From: Phoronis australis
Lineage: Eukaryota; Phoronida; Phoronidae
Length of the DNA: 64,000 nucleotides
Direction: 5' to 3'
NCBI GenBank assembly: GCA_002633005.1
Contig: NMRA01000341.1
Span: 265,474 to 329,473, forward strand
Each line of letters opens with the position of its first letter. The first letter of the stretch is position 1. The position numbers and the translations under genes were made by a program. The notes below the pieces were generated by a model. The model was not told the DNA's origin. It did no database searches and was given only the letters and a program-made list of their open reading frames with translations. Positions 12,844 through 24,297 of this stretch are shown piece by piece.

Positions 12844-13639
12844 ACGTTTCCGGAGTGGTGCCATCGCGCAAGATTAGGGTTGAACTATTACATAATTTAT
12901 CTATTTGTAAAACAACTACGGGGAAATTATAAAGAATCTAAATAACAATACTCGCAAAAGTGACTTGTCTAGATTCATAAATTCTCCTTCAGCTTCAGCT
13001 TATTCGTTAAAAATGATACTGTACAAAACGTTCACCAAGGATATTTAGTACAGTCATGCACACCTTGTGCGCGTAAGTAAACCACCAAAACGCGAGATCT
13101 TTTACTTTTTACGCTGCAGTTCCGGCGAAGTAACGAACCTACGGGTATTAGTACTGGCAAGGCGACAATCGCCAATACTTTATTGCGTCAAAGTCACTAC
13201 TGTTGTGGTCGTCGTGTTGGTCACAGGTGGTGACAATATGAGATCTCGTCACCAGTATTGGTTTAGTGCAACCCGTTTAGATCTGTTTTTATATGTCTGA
13301 AATATCACATAGTGTATTGCCAAGTAGAAATAGTGCCCAATAGTTCCTTGGTGGACAAAATCGATTATTATCAATGATTACTAAAGCAATGAACTGGCAA
13401 GGTCAAAACGTGTCAAAGTTTATAATACCACAAGGCATCAAATTACGTCGCAAAGAGTGCACCTCTACTGTTGAGCTCCCGTTAGTATACTTTCAGACGT
13501 TACCTTCGGCAACATGGCACTGATAGCTGTTTACGGCCTCCGGATTCGGTAGCTACTCTCTGATCCACGGTCTGTCACGGAAAAGTATTTGCAATGAACA
13601 TTCAACACAGTGTATTCCGTAGCTACAGGCTACACAAAC

Positions 13640-14050
13640 AACACAGATGACGCACTCATAAACATAGTTCCGCACTTCCAAATAATTCTCACGGGACTGG
13701 TCAACCACGTTCACTGGACTTCTAAACAGGGCTAGTCACCCACCGCCGGACTAACACGGTGCCGGTCTCCCAATAACACCAGTTACGCACTCAAAACACA
13801 GCTTTCGACTCACAAACACGATTCGGTGACTGCCAAAACGTTATACGGACATGCAGTCTGTAAACCGTATTTCTGAGCCCGGTGGGCACCCCAGGAACCA
13901 GTGAACCGTGTTTTTCGGTACTTAAGCCATCGTTTTGTGAGTCCAGTACCGTATTTGGCAGTCAATGACATGTTTTTATGAGTCCAAATACGAGTTTGTG
14001 AGTCGTTGAACTGAGTTTACCCGTCCCATGAATCCTATTTATAAGCGAAC
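13640..14050. repeat. Two opposed arrays of a degenerate ~21-bp motif
   Basis: About nine diverged units of 19-23 bp resembling CGACTCACAAACACGRTTC run forward from 13650 to about 13860. About five units run in the reverse orientation (GTTTGTGAGTCG form) from about 13905 to 14040. The orientation switches across a short GC-rich centre. It is probably a non-autonomous element with subterminal repeats. Confidence 0.5.
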
Positions 14051-14060
14051 AACCACGTAC

Positions 14061-14171
14061 AGTTATGAGTGAGACAGCCGTGTTGTTCGGGTAGCCTTCA
14101 GGAAGACCCGACAGTTCCGTCATTGCGAAACTCAAAGATGCGGAGAACAATGTCAATGCTAAAATGTACAT
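14061..14171 (-). CDS. Candidate first coding exon of a secreted protein
   Basis: The frame starts with a hydrophobic leader (MYILALTLFSASLSFA), a convincing signal peptide, then a polar stretch to residue 37. A donor of the form ACT|GTACGT follows at 14060 and leaves phase 0. A TTAAATTTCAG acceptor-like site lies 18 bases upstream of the ATG. If unspliced, the frame runs on to 13962 and ends after 69 residues inside the neighbouring ~21-bp motif array, which favours splicing or no gene at all. No downstream exon was recognised, and no family assignment is possible. Confidence 0.25.
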
Positions 14172-14362
14172 CTTTCTATTGAATTTCTGAAATTTAATTA
14201 TTTGTCTTAAACAAGTAGAACTGCGTTGATCAACTTATTTAATTTGTCTGGCTTAGTCAATACTATCAATCACTATATCAGGCGACAGTCGACAATCGGG
14301 ATTTCTGTCGTCACATGCAGAGTTCATGCAACTGTTTTCGAAATCCTTGTTCTCACATGTCC

Positions 14363-15353
14363 CAGTGGCGGATCTAGGATATCACAAGGGGTGGCCAACA
14401 TTTTTTGTAAGCATTTGCGCTAACCACGATTGTAGATGCGCATAGCACCGAATGGGAGGGAGGTCGGAAAGGGGGTTTGCCCCTCCCGCCCAGGAAAATT
14501 TTCTGTTTTTTCCTCTAAAAACCAAGCATTTTCCTTGATTCTTGAAGTATTATCCAAGAAAAAAATGCAAAAAGAGGACGTGTCAAACAGGAAAAACTGC
14601 ACATACCACAGACTCAAACTCACGACCTGGCGGATTTAGCGCGCCGCGTGCTTTGCCACTACACCACCACGATTTAATTCCTTTTCTGATACTAAGAAAC
14701 CTACTTGTTTATGGTCCACAGCGTTTGCGCGCGAAACCTACTTCTTTTTGTAATGCTTATTACACGTTTTGTATTTTGTGCTCTCGGTTCGTAACAAATT
14801 TGTTGTATTTAAAATAGTCTTCAAATGCCCAAAAGACCAAATCCGTTTTTGGTGTTGGCAAAATGACGGGATTGCTTTGGAAATCGTCTTAAGTTAAGGT
14901 TTGACAAAGAGAGAATTATGAGTTTCTGAGTGATTCACTAAGGCTTCGATTAAAGTTCACGTCTTACCAGCAGCTTCTGTTTTTTTATCGTCACTCAGAT
15001 TCCATTTTCTTTAAAAAATGAAGTAAATTCTCTTCATTGCACAGTGGAGCAGACGACGGAAACGGAGTCGTAGTGCGCCGCGCCACTGCCGGTCGCCTGC
15101 GATAATGCGGGAGAGCCTATACTTAGCCATAGTTCCGTTACGATTGCGCCGTGTTCCGAATTTGACACTTGAAATTGGGTCTGAGCCCCACCCCCCAAAC
15201 ATTAAAATTGCGCACATTTAAATCTTGTTTCATCCGTATAATTTTAATAACCTTTATTAATTAATAAACTCAACATTTCCCTACGCTCTTGCTGTTATAT
15301 TTTTTTGGGGCAGCCAATGGGGGGGGGCGGCACCCCCCCTAAGTCCGCCTATG
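14363..15353 (+). mobile_element. hAT-like non-autonomous element, copy 1
   Basis: A 991-bp unit with imperfect inverted ends CAGTGGCGGATCTAG and (reverse complement of the right end) CATAGGCGGACTTAG, both followed by G-rich sequence. The ends resemble hAT-type termini. It contains a tRNA-like block on its minus strand and no transposase. Homologous copies lie at 31297, 33529 and 46356. Confidence 0.65.
14603..14675 (-). ncRNA. tRNA-derived pol III promoter block in hAT-like copy 1
   Basis: On the minus strand, TGGTGTAGTGG is a perfect A-box match, followed 36 bases later by GTTTGAGTC, a near B-box. Flanks resemble a tRNA, but the T stem does not pair, so it is SINE-like rather than a functional tRNA. 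Confidence 0.5.
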
Positions 15354-16408
15354 TAGTCCGTACCGTAAGACATCATAATCTAAACTCCAGGATGGCGTAT
15401 ATTTATCAGGCTACAAAGTTACCACAACTCGTAAAATGTTGTGGGTAAACAAAGCGCCATATTTTAGTGTGCCTCAATTCTTTTAAGCTGTTTTCTAAAG
15501 TTTTTTTCAATCAATAGTAATCGAGAAAGGTGCTTCGGAAATATATTAGCGTTTTTATTGATGTTGCTTCTCACAAACACACTTTTTTCTCACCCGTTGG
15601 AAAAAAACAGGAGCATAGCACAACACTCGTGCTCGTGTCCTTCACCCGTAATGTGCAACAGTGGTGTTTTATCAGAGCTAACCACAACATCTGCTGTGCC
15701 TGTGCTCAAATTGCCTTCCTAAATAAAAGTTCTCATCGTTGTCTTTATTACCAATATGAATTCTTGTGGTCGACGGCTTAACTTTAACAACTTTCTTGAA
15801 TTTTGATATAAATTGATAACAAAACACGTTCTCGTATTCTCCACCTCCAAGCACTTACCACGCGACCACGTATACCAGTGAGAGCTATCAGTTGGTTTCT
15901 TTTGCCTCCTGTTAGTCTAAAGATATTGTTCTAATTAACTGCTTACAATTAAAATATGCGCCCAAGTTGAAAATGAGGTTTTACAAAGTACGATTCCATA
16001 CTCAAGTTCACATTTGATTACTGAGTACAGGTGTTATGTATGTCCAACAGCCACTTATCATAGGATTAAGATAACCCTAGAAAAACATGTTGACCTCATA
16101 AAAGTAACATGTGCACGCGAGCGCGTGGATAGCTCAAAAAGATATCGCATTTTCCGAATCAAATACCATTAGTCACCCCGACAGGGCCTATTTATAAAGA
16201 TTGAACTTGATGTGCTAATAGTTTATAAAAGTTTGGTACAGTGTTCTTAGTTCATTTTCAGGACAAAACTATTCATAACCATAACATATGTAACGAAAAA
16301 CTTGTTTCGAAAGCTATGCTATAAATCAAAGTTCATTAGATCTGAACAATTGTTCAATTTAAACAAAAAATGATGAAGATGAACCGCTACGTTACCTTTT
16401 CCTCAGTG
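15354..16408. other. No feature recognised
   Basis: AT-rich sequence between hAT-like copy 1 and the EGF-like frame. Confidence 0.45.
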
Positions 16409-16744
16409 TTATCTTTTGAAAGGTGACAGGTGGGTAAAGAAAATTCTAGAGAAACCTCCAATAGCACTTCGAACATTTGTATCTGAAGATCCGCCCTTCA
16501 CGGCACTGCCGCGTCGTCTAAAATGACATCTTCGCCCCCCAGATGTCGGCTGGCATCGACAGCGGCAGAATCCAAATGGCGAATTTGGTGCCATCATGAT
16601 GCCACCGTTTAGGCAACTATCTGTGCACAACGGAAACTGTCTGCTGGGGTAAGCCACTGCAGTGTGCAGAAGAACGAGGGAAATCAAGGTGCAAATGCAC
16701 CAACTCCTCGCTGTGTCTGTTGACAATCCAACGAAAATCTTCAT
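16409..16744 (-). CDS. Small secreted six-cysteine EGF-like peptide (candidate)
   Basis: A 111-residue single-exon reading frame. Residues 1-31 look like a signal peptide: a charged start, a hydrophobic core ICTLISLVLLHTAVA, and a good A-x-A cleavage site before YPS. The mature part has exactly six cysteines (residues 40, 44, 60, 62, 64 and 73) in an EGF-like arrangement, with the motif CLNGG followed by CRCRC and GGRRC, resembling the compact NGG...CxCxC...G..C type of EGF repeat. A basic stretch RRR follows and the C-terminal 30 residues are unstructured-looking. I see no close AATAAA, and a GGTAACG donor-like site lies just after the stop, so further exons are possible. The reading as an extracellular ligand-like or matrix peptide is inference. 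A chance ORF cannot be excluded, but a signal peptide plus an EGF spacing together are unlikely by chance. Confidence 0.45.
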   Translation of the reverse strand: MKIFVGLSTDTARSWCICTLISLVLLHTAVAYPSRQFPLCTDSCLNGGIMMAPNSPFGFCRCRCQPTSGGRRCHFRRRGSAVKGGSSDTNVRSAIGGFSRIFFTHLSPFKR

Positions 16745-18942
16745 GAGTTCATCAGATATCCGTTTAAATAGTTGAAATTACTGCTGTGTGTTCCCTCTCA
16801 TCAGCTCATACAAGCCCCTGAGAGTGAAGTTATCTTTTTCGCAGGCTGAAAACGTTTTTGATAAACGTGTGGTAAATCAGCCGGTTAAATATCTCTCGCT
16901 GAAATAGTGATTAATTACATCAATTGGTAGCACCGCCTACATCCAGACTCGAGTGCCTCGTTGCTCACCAAAAGCTAATTATTTTTCGATAAACCAGCAA
17001 TATTTTGCTCTTATCACCATAGAGAGACTGCGCTTTGCCAATTTTCTACCATGAGTATATGACAATACTGTGGCCCCAAAACCAGGATAGGATGATGAAA
17101 TAAGGTCACAGACCAGCCAATCAACTCCCATGCGGATTTGATGTTTAAGCATTTCGAGTTGAATGAACGCATTTTATGATAGAAGCCCACATAAATGCGA
17201 GAAAACAGCTTGGCAAATCAACCAATGAAAAAAAAAGTATTTGGACCACACGTCTGTGAAATATCGATCCATTCAACCGTGCTACTGACATCGATCAACA
17301 TAGTAACTTTCATTCATGATTTTCAAATTTTGACTGAGCACAAATTCAGCTGTCTGTCTCACGACTGCTTGTACGTCGGAGTTGAGCAAAATAAGGTCAC
17401 CGTGTCTACGCGTTGTCGTTGTGCGTAATACCATCATTACATTTCACAACTGAATGAAGACACTAAGTGTGTGTGTGTGTGTGCAATAATTGTCATCGTG
17501 AAAAATTCGGCGAGAACCAGACTGTCATGGTTACAAACACAGTTACTTTCTTCCATGTTAAACACTGATCACCCAACTGAGAATGACTGAGATAGGAAGC
17601 CGCTGGTTGGATCCAGCATATGCTCGAGATTCCATGTCAGTCAGTGGGCTTTCAGAACTAAGAAAACTTTGATTAAAAATCTTCATCGTACCATACTTAA
17701 TAAGCAGCAGTAATACATATGAAAAGAGCTTAGCTCGTGTTTTTCTCTTTTAACCAACAACGTATTCACAGTTGTATAAAAACATATGGAAGATTGATTA
17801 TTCGCACTCAGCAGCGTAGAAGCTGCTTAGTACGTGCTTTAAATCACGAATATGCATTATGGAATTGAAAAACTACGGTGAAAGGTGGATTTAACAACAC
17901 TAAAATTTGGGAAACGATTTCCCTGAACGTTACGGGGTGCCATCTAAGTAGCAGAGGAAGTCATCTTAATTCACAGACGCACCCAATGAACCCTTGATCT
18001 AAAATTTCGATTACAAAATACGTCTCAGGTTGCACGAATTGGCTTTTGTTGGCCAAAGTTTTGCAATGAATTCGTTTACCAATGAAAAGCAAAGGTAATT
18101 TCAATAGTGAGTACACAGAAGTACAAATAACTAAAACACTCATTTACAAAATGGGATATTTGATCGCGAGCCAGCCCGTTCAATGAGAAAGAAACTCTAC
18201 GTTCAAAAAGACTCTAGGTCAGCGGCGTAGCCCTACTTGGAGCACGAGAAGATTTTTTTGTTTATAAACAAACAGTCGAAACTGGTAAAGGGAAACTCAC
18301 AGAAGGTGTCTGTGACTCGCACACGCGCGTGAGACCGGTGGAAAATGTCCAAGCTCGATGTTTTGATAGCTAATTACAACTCAAAGGTTCGCAAATTGGT
18401 TCATCTCTGTCTGAGTAGATTCGCAAGACCCCTGCAGCGAAGTGTGCAGAAGCCATGGGACATTTCTCATTATTAATGTTTTTTCTTAATACACACGGGA
18501 TACGGTGGAGAGGGTGAATTGTACGATCAGCTTAATTAGACACATCTGATGTTGTTTTATTGTTTTAATTATAAAATACAGCGTGATAACCAAGTAGACG
18601 CACAGCTACCAGATGTTAGTCTATAACCTGCTTACAAGTGTTTCCCACTGCAGTCGGTTTGGTTTCCATTAAAGCCACACACGGCGTTATTAAACCAAAA
18701 TTTCATGTTTTGAGGCTAGGCATATGCTTCCAACTAATCATTGTACATTTCTATGGCAGCCAGTACGTGTACGTACATTCCTAAGAACAAGGATAGGCAT
18801 TGAAACATATTTTTAAATGTCACCTAGACATTGTTTATAGGCAAAACACGTGATGCCTTGAATATTAAGTTCAAACACAACATTTTGTTCTTCGATTGCT
18901 GCTGGTGACCAACTGAAACCTAACAGAATGAAACTCTCAGTC
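16745..18942. other. No feature beyond a short (TG)n
   Basis: This is upstream sequence of the EGF-like frame. TATTTAAA lies 20-28 bases before its ATG, too close to serve as a TATA box. Confidence 0.4.
17467..17483. repeat. Short (TG)n
   Basis: About eight uninterrupted TG units. Confidence 0.8.
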
Positions 18943-18981
18943 ACACGCACGCACGCACGCAAGCACGCACGCACGCACACA
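18943..18981. repeat. (ACGC)n microsatellite
   Basis: About nine units of the tetranucleotide ACGC with one variant unit. Confidence 0.85.
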
Positions 18982-19769
18982 TATGTAGTGCAAAACACAT
19001 TACTCGTATCACTACTACATCGGGACATGCACGCAACGACGACTACTGCCATGTTTTTGATTTTGCGATTGACGTTAAGATAACTGTTTTACTTTCCAAG
19101 ATTTTTCTATGGGGTAGGGGTTCAAACGCGGTATTTTTGGCGTGATAATCGACTCAAACTTATTTAACTTTAATTTGAAGTTGCAGATTTCTGGCTCACT
19201 CAGTAGACTAGGCCTACTCTGACAGAGGGCTCGATAAAACATCAAAACTGCTTCAAACCCAACTTCCGTCACAAAAACTATCGTGAAAGATTGGCTAACA
19301 ACCGCTTTTAGTCACGTTTCTTTCCGTCTATGTATTTCTTTATTTTTCTCGAATAATACGCACGTTTCGATATTGAATATGAGTTTACACTTTACCTTCA
19401 AAACATTCTATTTTGTACCCATAAAACCATTAACTGATGTTTAACAGTCTTCTGTTAGTATGAGACAACGGAAGTGCGTTATTGGCAAGCATTGACCTTT
19501 TTACGGTTTGAAATCTGAGAGATATCTACAATGAATGGTCGCGGGACATTGTTTTTTCAACAGAATGAAACCAACCAATAAAACCAAAGAGCGTAACCTA
19601 CATTTTTAGCTACCAGATGAGGAAGCATGAAGGTACACGTGACGGCGGGAGGTTAAGGTAAGAGACGGGCCGCAAACATCGTCAGACATCAGTGTCCATA
19701 CTGGTCAATATATTACGTATAATATATTCTCAAAATAATGATGACTGGTCCCTGAGACGGTCTAATTAA

Positions 19770-20274
19770 GGGTATGTAGGACTCTAAGAAAAAAATGTTC
19801 TATTTTGGCCAACTTCTGAACGTCTCCAAAAGAGGATGGATTCGTCATGCTCTGTTCTCCAAAACATTACTAGAGGGAATTGTGTTTAAATTGATCTATG
19901 TTGCATGAGGGCCTATCAAAATAGGACTTATAACTTTTATTGAGATGATGAAAAGTTGCATGAAACAAAAACGAAAAAACAACTTAGGAAACTGGAACCG
20001 CGTACAACGCTTTTTGAGATTTCATCTTGAACATTTATATTAAACGAATTTGGTCATGTGATTGATACCGTTCATTTGCTATGATTACACCATTCCTTTG
20101 CTAAATTTTACTAAAAAGACGTCGTTACGTGACTCAGTGAATGTCACACTGGTATATGTCAAAACATCTACAAAATTTCTGCTTTCAGAAATCACGTGCT
20201 TTTCATTAGTTTTCTATGGTTTTGTAGGTATTTTTCTGATTGCACAGAGTTGTCGAAAAGGTCCTACACCACCC
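19770..20274 (+). mobile_element. TTAA-associated non-autonomous element, copy 1
   Basis: Inverted ends GGGTATGTAGGAC and (reverse complement of the right) GGGTGGTGTAGGAC. TTAA precedes the left end (19766-19769) and TAA follows the right, suggesting a decayed TTAA target duplication as made by piggyBac or Kolobok elements. No transposase. Related sequence at 26596 and 49033. Confidence 0.5.
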
Positions 20275-20374
20275 TAAGCCTTGCTAACAGCAAGATTTTT
20301 AAACTCCAGTTTACCCTAAATAAAGCATAACTTTAAAGGAGTGTACATGTATGGAATATCATTTCAAGCAATTT

Positions 20375-20377
<3 letters not shown>

Positions 20378-20461
<84 letters not shown>

Positions 20462-20600
20462 NNNNNNNNNNNNNNNNNNNNNNNNNNNNNNNNNNNNNNN
20501 NNNNNNNNNNNNNNNNNNNNACACACACACAAACACACACACACAAACGCACACTCACGCACACGCACACGCACACGCATACGCACACGCACACACACAC
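20378..20600. repeat. (CA)n microsatellite interrupted by a gap
   Basis: A pure CA run (20378-20461), an N run (20462-20520), then CA with CG and AA variants to about 20600. Long open frames over it are artefacts of the dinucleotide. Confidence 0.97.
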
Positions 20601-21352
20601 ATTTGTTTTATAGCTGTTCAAACTGAACCACTTTCTTCCGGTCAACATGTAGGGAGTGCCCCTTTAACTACATCAGCTGCTGTTCCATTAAGATCACAAG
20701 ACATCAAGTGCATTAAGGAGCAGTTTTTTAGGTAATTTTTTCCGAATAATTTGATCGAGTTAGCAGCTTTAAAATCACACTTTATCTGACTTGCATTAAT
20801 AATTCGCTCTAGAGAACGAAGACAACTTTAATTTCGCAGTTAAACCCATATTTAGATGTATTGTGTCCTTCGGGAATATGCATTAACAATATCATCAATG
20901 CAAACTTATTTATTGTCTGCTGGCTTCAGATGCATTAAAAACCAATCGGTACAATTAAGTGGGACCTAAATTTAAAAAAATCGAAAGTTCAATGATTCAA
21001 GTGACTGAATATTTTAAATATGCATGATTGTCGATTCTAGGTTTATCGACATTTTCAAATTAGTAATACGGGAAAAGATAATTAATGGGATGCACTCGAG
21101 TTCAAAGGTCATTAAACCACAATAAACCATGTACAAGTTCAACCTTTCGACAATTTAATTCAGTTAATGAAAAAAATGACACAGCGCCTTGCAAACAAAA
21201 ATTAAGCAGTGCTAATTTGTTAAGTATGAAATTCCTGAAAAAGAAAATATTGCTATTGTCACATCACCAAAACTATGAGTCAAATTTCAAATATTGAAAT
21301 TCCATTTATAACAAAACAACTGTTAGACTGAACTTTAAAGTGACATTGTTAT
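20601..21352. other. No feature recognised
   Basis: AT-rich, no supported frame. Confidence 0.45.
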
Positions 21353-21515
21353 TATTTTCTGAAATCAGCCCAACGCGGATTCTAACCTGGAAGTTTCAGT
21401 TCGCGGCCGCTGTCGAACGCTCTTCTAACGAACTCAATCGCACTCGATATATGGCAAGGTATCTGAAGCACATGTCTGGCTGACATTGGCAAGAATTGGC
21501 GATTTGAAAGCCTAA
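21353..21515 (+). repeat. Dispersed repeat pair, copy 1
   Basis: Similar to 35785-35905: shared blocks TTTTCTGAAATCA, TGTCTGGC.GA.AT and GCGAGAATTGG/CAAGAATTGGCGATTTG. No ends or coding potential are visible; the class is unknown. Confidence 0.35.
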
Positions 21516-23027
21516 ACAGAAGATCTCTTTTAAAAGTTTTCAGTAAGAATGGTTGCTTTGGTGTACCTTTAAAGAAAGTAAGTTTGACTAGAAGGCGTGA
21601 TCACGTAACAATAATAGCAGGAGACTGTTTAGACATCTATTTCACTCTCTTTTGTCCTTTTTCTTTCAGGGAATCTTCTCACTCGATGGCACAGGTAAAA
21701 GTTCACTGTTGACGGAGAGTGGTCGATAATCAATTTTCTAGGGAAGAACGATCGCGTTAGCTCTGAAAACGGCATGCCGATGGACTATTTCTGATTAGTC
21801 TTGCCTAGAGGAGTCAACCCTCTACTGTGTCAGTACAGTAGGACACGGATAATCTTCCCCCGCTAGCCCTACCAGTTTACCGTCTGAAATGTATAGAAAA
21901 GTTGGTAAAATATTTATTCTTTCGTAGTGGCGGGAAGAGCTTATTTTTGTTGCTAAATATTTTATTTTTGCAGCCGTCAGATTGCAACGCAAATGTCGCA
22001 CTAGCGCTTGTATTTTACAGTTGCGTTGAGGTACACAGACTTAAGTTTAATTTACACACCCCATAACTTGAGATCTCTTTCCTTATAATCTTAGTCTTAT
22101 CTGTGTTCTTAATTCCTGTCTCACAAATGGTTTTATTGGGGAGCTTGCCTCTTGATAGCAAAACTGGCCATTGAACACATCACAGTGTGGTTTGTCATAT
22201 TTTTTCTACTGAAGTAATTATGATCGAAAGCGAATTGTCAAGAGATGGTTATATTTCGAGATATAGATGTACACGTATCAATCTTCTCACTTGTATTTTG
22301 TTATAATCATCGGATGATCGTTGGGTTTGCTATACAGTATAACTACACAACAGCAAATAATTTCGTACACCATGATTTTGAGCAAATATGTACAAAAGTA
22401 GATAAGAGACAAAAAAGGTGTGTGTGTGTTTGTGGGCGCCCATAAGAACAAAACATTTCATCGAGTTTTGTTTGAAAGGGCGTATGGCTCGAAAGACTGG
22501 CTGTCAGAACTGGTGATTCTTCGAACTGGTGCGACTGCGACACCGACGGCTTACTGAACAATGTGAGCCCGGCATTGAGCTCGGTCGCAGGTCCCACGTA
22601 TTGTTAACAGCGTCCAAGGCTAAAGAATGTTAGCTACTGAACTGTAAGGTTTCAACTGTTTAGAAAAACGTCAAACTAGATTTCGGACATCGAGAGCTTC
22701 GAATTAGAATTAGTTGCTCAGTTGATGTCTGTCAACGCGCTCACTAAATCCAACAAGGCATTATAGCAATAAAAGTAGTTCAAACTCGACTGAAAGCCAA
22801 TGAAAGCGCAGGGTTATAAAATCACTGGATGATCTGATTAAGATAACATTTCCTGGTATCTCAAAATGACAATATCTACACATATGAAATGTTACCACAG
22901 GAAGGGTCTTAACTAACACGCCAACACTTAGAAATAGATTATGTTCCAGTTAGCCTTTAGCTCATGAATAGGAACATACCTATATATATATAACTTTTAC
23001 GTCGAGAAAATTTTAGTTCATTGCTCA
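21516..23027. other. No feature recognised
   Basis: No supported exon. A short TA-rich tract lies near 22980. Confidence 0.4.
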
Positions 23028-23241
23028 CTAGTATATATCTAGTTCATTGTAAATTAAGTCAATGTTGCCTCCGGCTATGATAAGGGTGGCTTGCCATCCT
23101 AAGAGCTTCGTCTTGCGCGTGACTACCGTACAACCGCCGATGGCTCCGAACATAATAACATATTGTGACAGATCGCCCGTTATTATTTCATCTGTTCGAG
23201 TCACAGTCGTGTCGTGGGATAAAAGACCACTTGTTGAATGT
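23028..23241 (-). CDS. Candidate terminal exon, unknown protein
   Basis: A reading frame of about 70 codons preceded by a good acceptor (TTCCAATCTCAG) and ended by TAG. The peptide mixes polar and hydrophobic segments, for example SQYVIMFGAIGGCTVV and LLGWQATLIIAGG, which could be short membrane or buried strands. I do not recognise the family. The opposite strand is also open over the same bases, so coding is uncertain and no companion exon was found. Confidence 0.18.
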
Positions 23242-23929
23242 CTGAGATTGGAATAAAAACACGTGTGAAAATATTTATTGCTCACGACCATAACAAACGA
23301 CGCAGGTGAGCACTACATGCATAACAATGCCTCTTGATTTTCTTGTTTTACTAAACCAACACACGAAATGTCTGATTCGTTTTGTGAAGAGCAATTGTTT
23401 GGAAAGTCACCCGACATAGACTAAATCCAGATATACGTTTCACGTAGAAAATGTGATAAAGCTAAAAGACCTACGCTATTAGAGAAAACACCGTATTCAA
23501 AGTAAACTGAGTCCAATCCTTTTCCGGAGACGTAACGAAATAGCGACGGATCTCTGGCCAAGTGGGGTCGCTCGCTATAAGTATGCTGCATTCTGGGAAT
23601 TGACGGTAAAGCTTATCACACCACAGAAACAGGATTTTCAGACCCAAGAATAACTTTTTTAGACCTAAATTTATTTTTATTTAATAGGCTCTAAACTTCG
23701 AGTTATATGTGTCCGAATCTCTGGTATTACAATCAAAACCTGTTTTCATCGGATAGAGAGTCAACCAAGCATAAGTGCATTCATTTCGGTTGGTAAGATA
23801 TACCTGCTTAGGCCTTACAAACGAATTTTGATCGACATTTCAACACACGTGCAAACTTTATACGGCAGCATGTATGTGTACAGACACTCACTAAATGTTT
23901 ATGATGGAGTTTTACACTAAATACTCACC

Positions 23930-24297
23930 CAGTGTTCGAACTTCAGCAAATAAAAGTGCTGGCCCGCCGGCCACTTAGTCTGAACAGTTACCGGTCCGGC
24001 TGCCAAGTTGCTGGTCTTGCCTTAAGTATCCTAATTAACTAATGAATGTACATGTACTTAAGAACTCTCATTTGTTTTGTTATTGCCCACAAGGTTCAAA
24101 AGTAAACTCGTTGGCGTTCAGGAGGTGAGAGGCAAGCAAAATTACCTTTTTTGAATTCATGCCATATGAGACCACATTCACATGGGCCTATATGTGAAAG
24201 TTATTGGGACGCAGGGCCAGTAATCTTTAAAAGTTACTGGCCTTGCCTTAAATCCACTTGCACCGGGCCACTGGGTCAGCGTTTATTTTGAACGCTT
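23930..24297. repeat. Possible hAT-like repeat with internal duplication
   Basis: It starts CAGTGTTCGAACTTC and ends near GGGCCACTGGGTC...TTTGAACGC; the two ends are roughly inverted (GTTC.AA and TGGCCCG blocks). CTGGTCTTGCCTTAAG and CTGGCCTTGCCTTAAA repeat inside. Boundaries are uncertain. Confidence 0.3.

Noticed and set aside
14603-14675. Functional tRNA gene
   Set aside because: A and B boxes are present, but the T stem does not pair and the block repeats inside a transposon.
16763-16770. TATA box for the EGF-like frame
   Set aside because: It lies only about 20 bases before the ATG, so a transcript starting 25-30 bases later would lack the start codon.
18220-18235. Transposon-like end (CAGCGGCGTAGCC)
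   Set aside because: No partner inverted end or target duplication nearby.
20333-20648. His-Thr and Val-Cys repeat frames
   Set aside because: They are (CA)n read in different frames and cross a gap.
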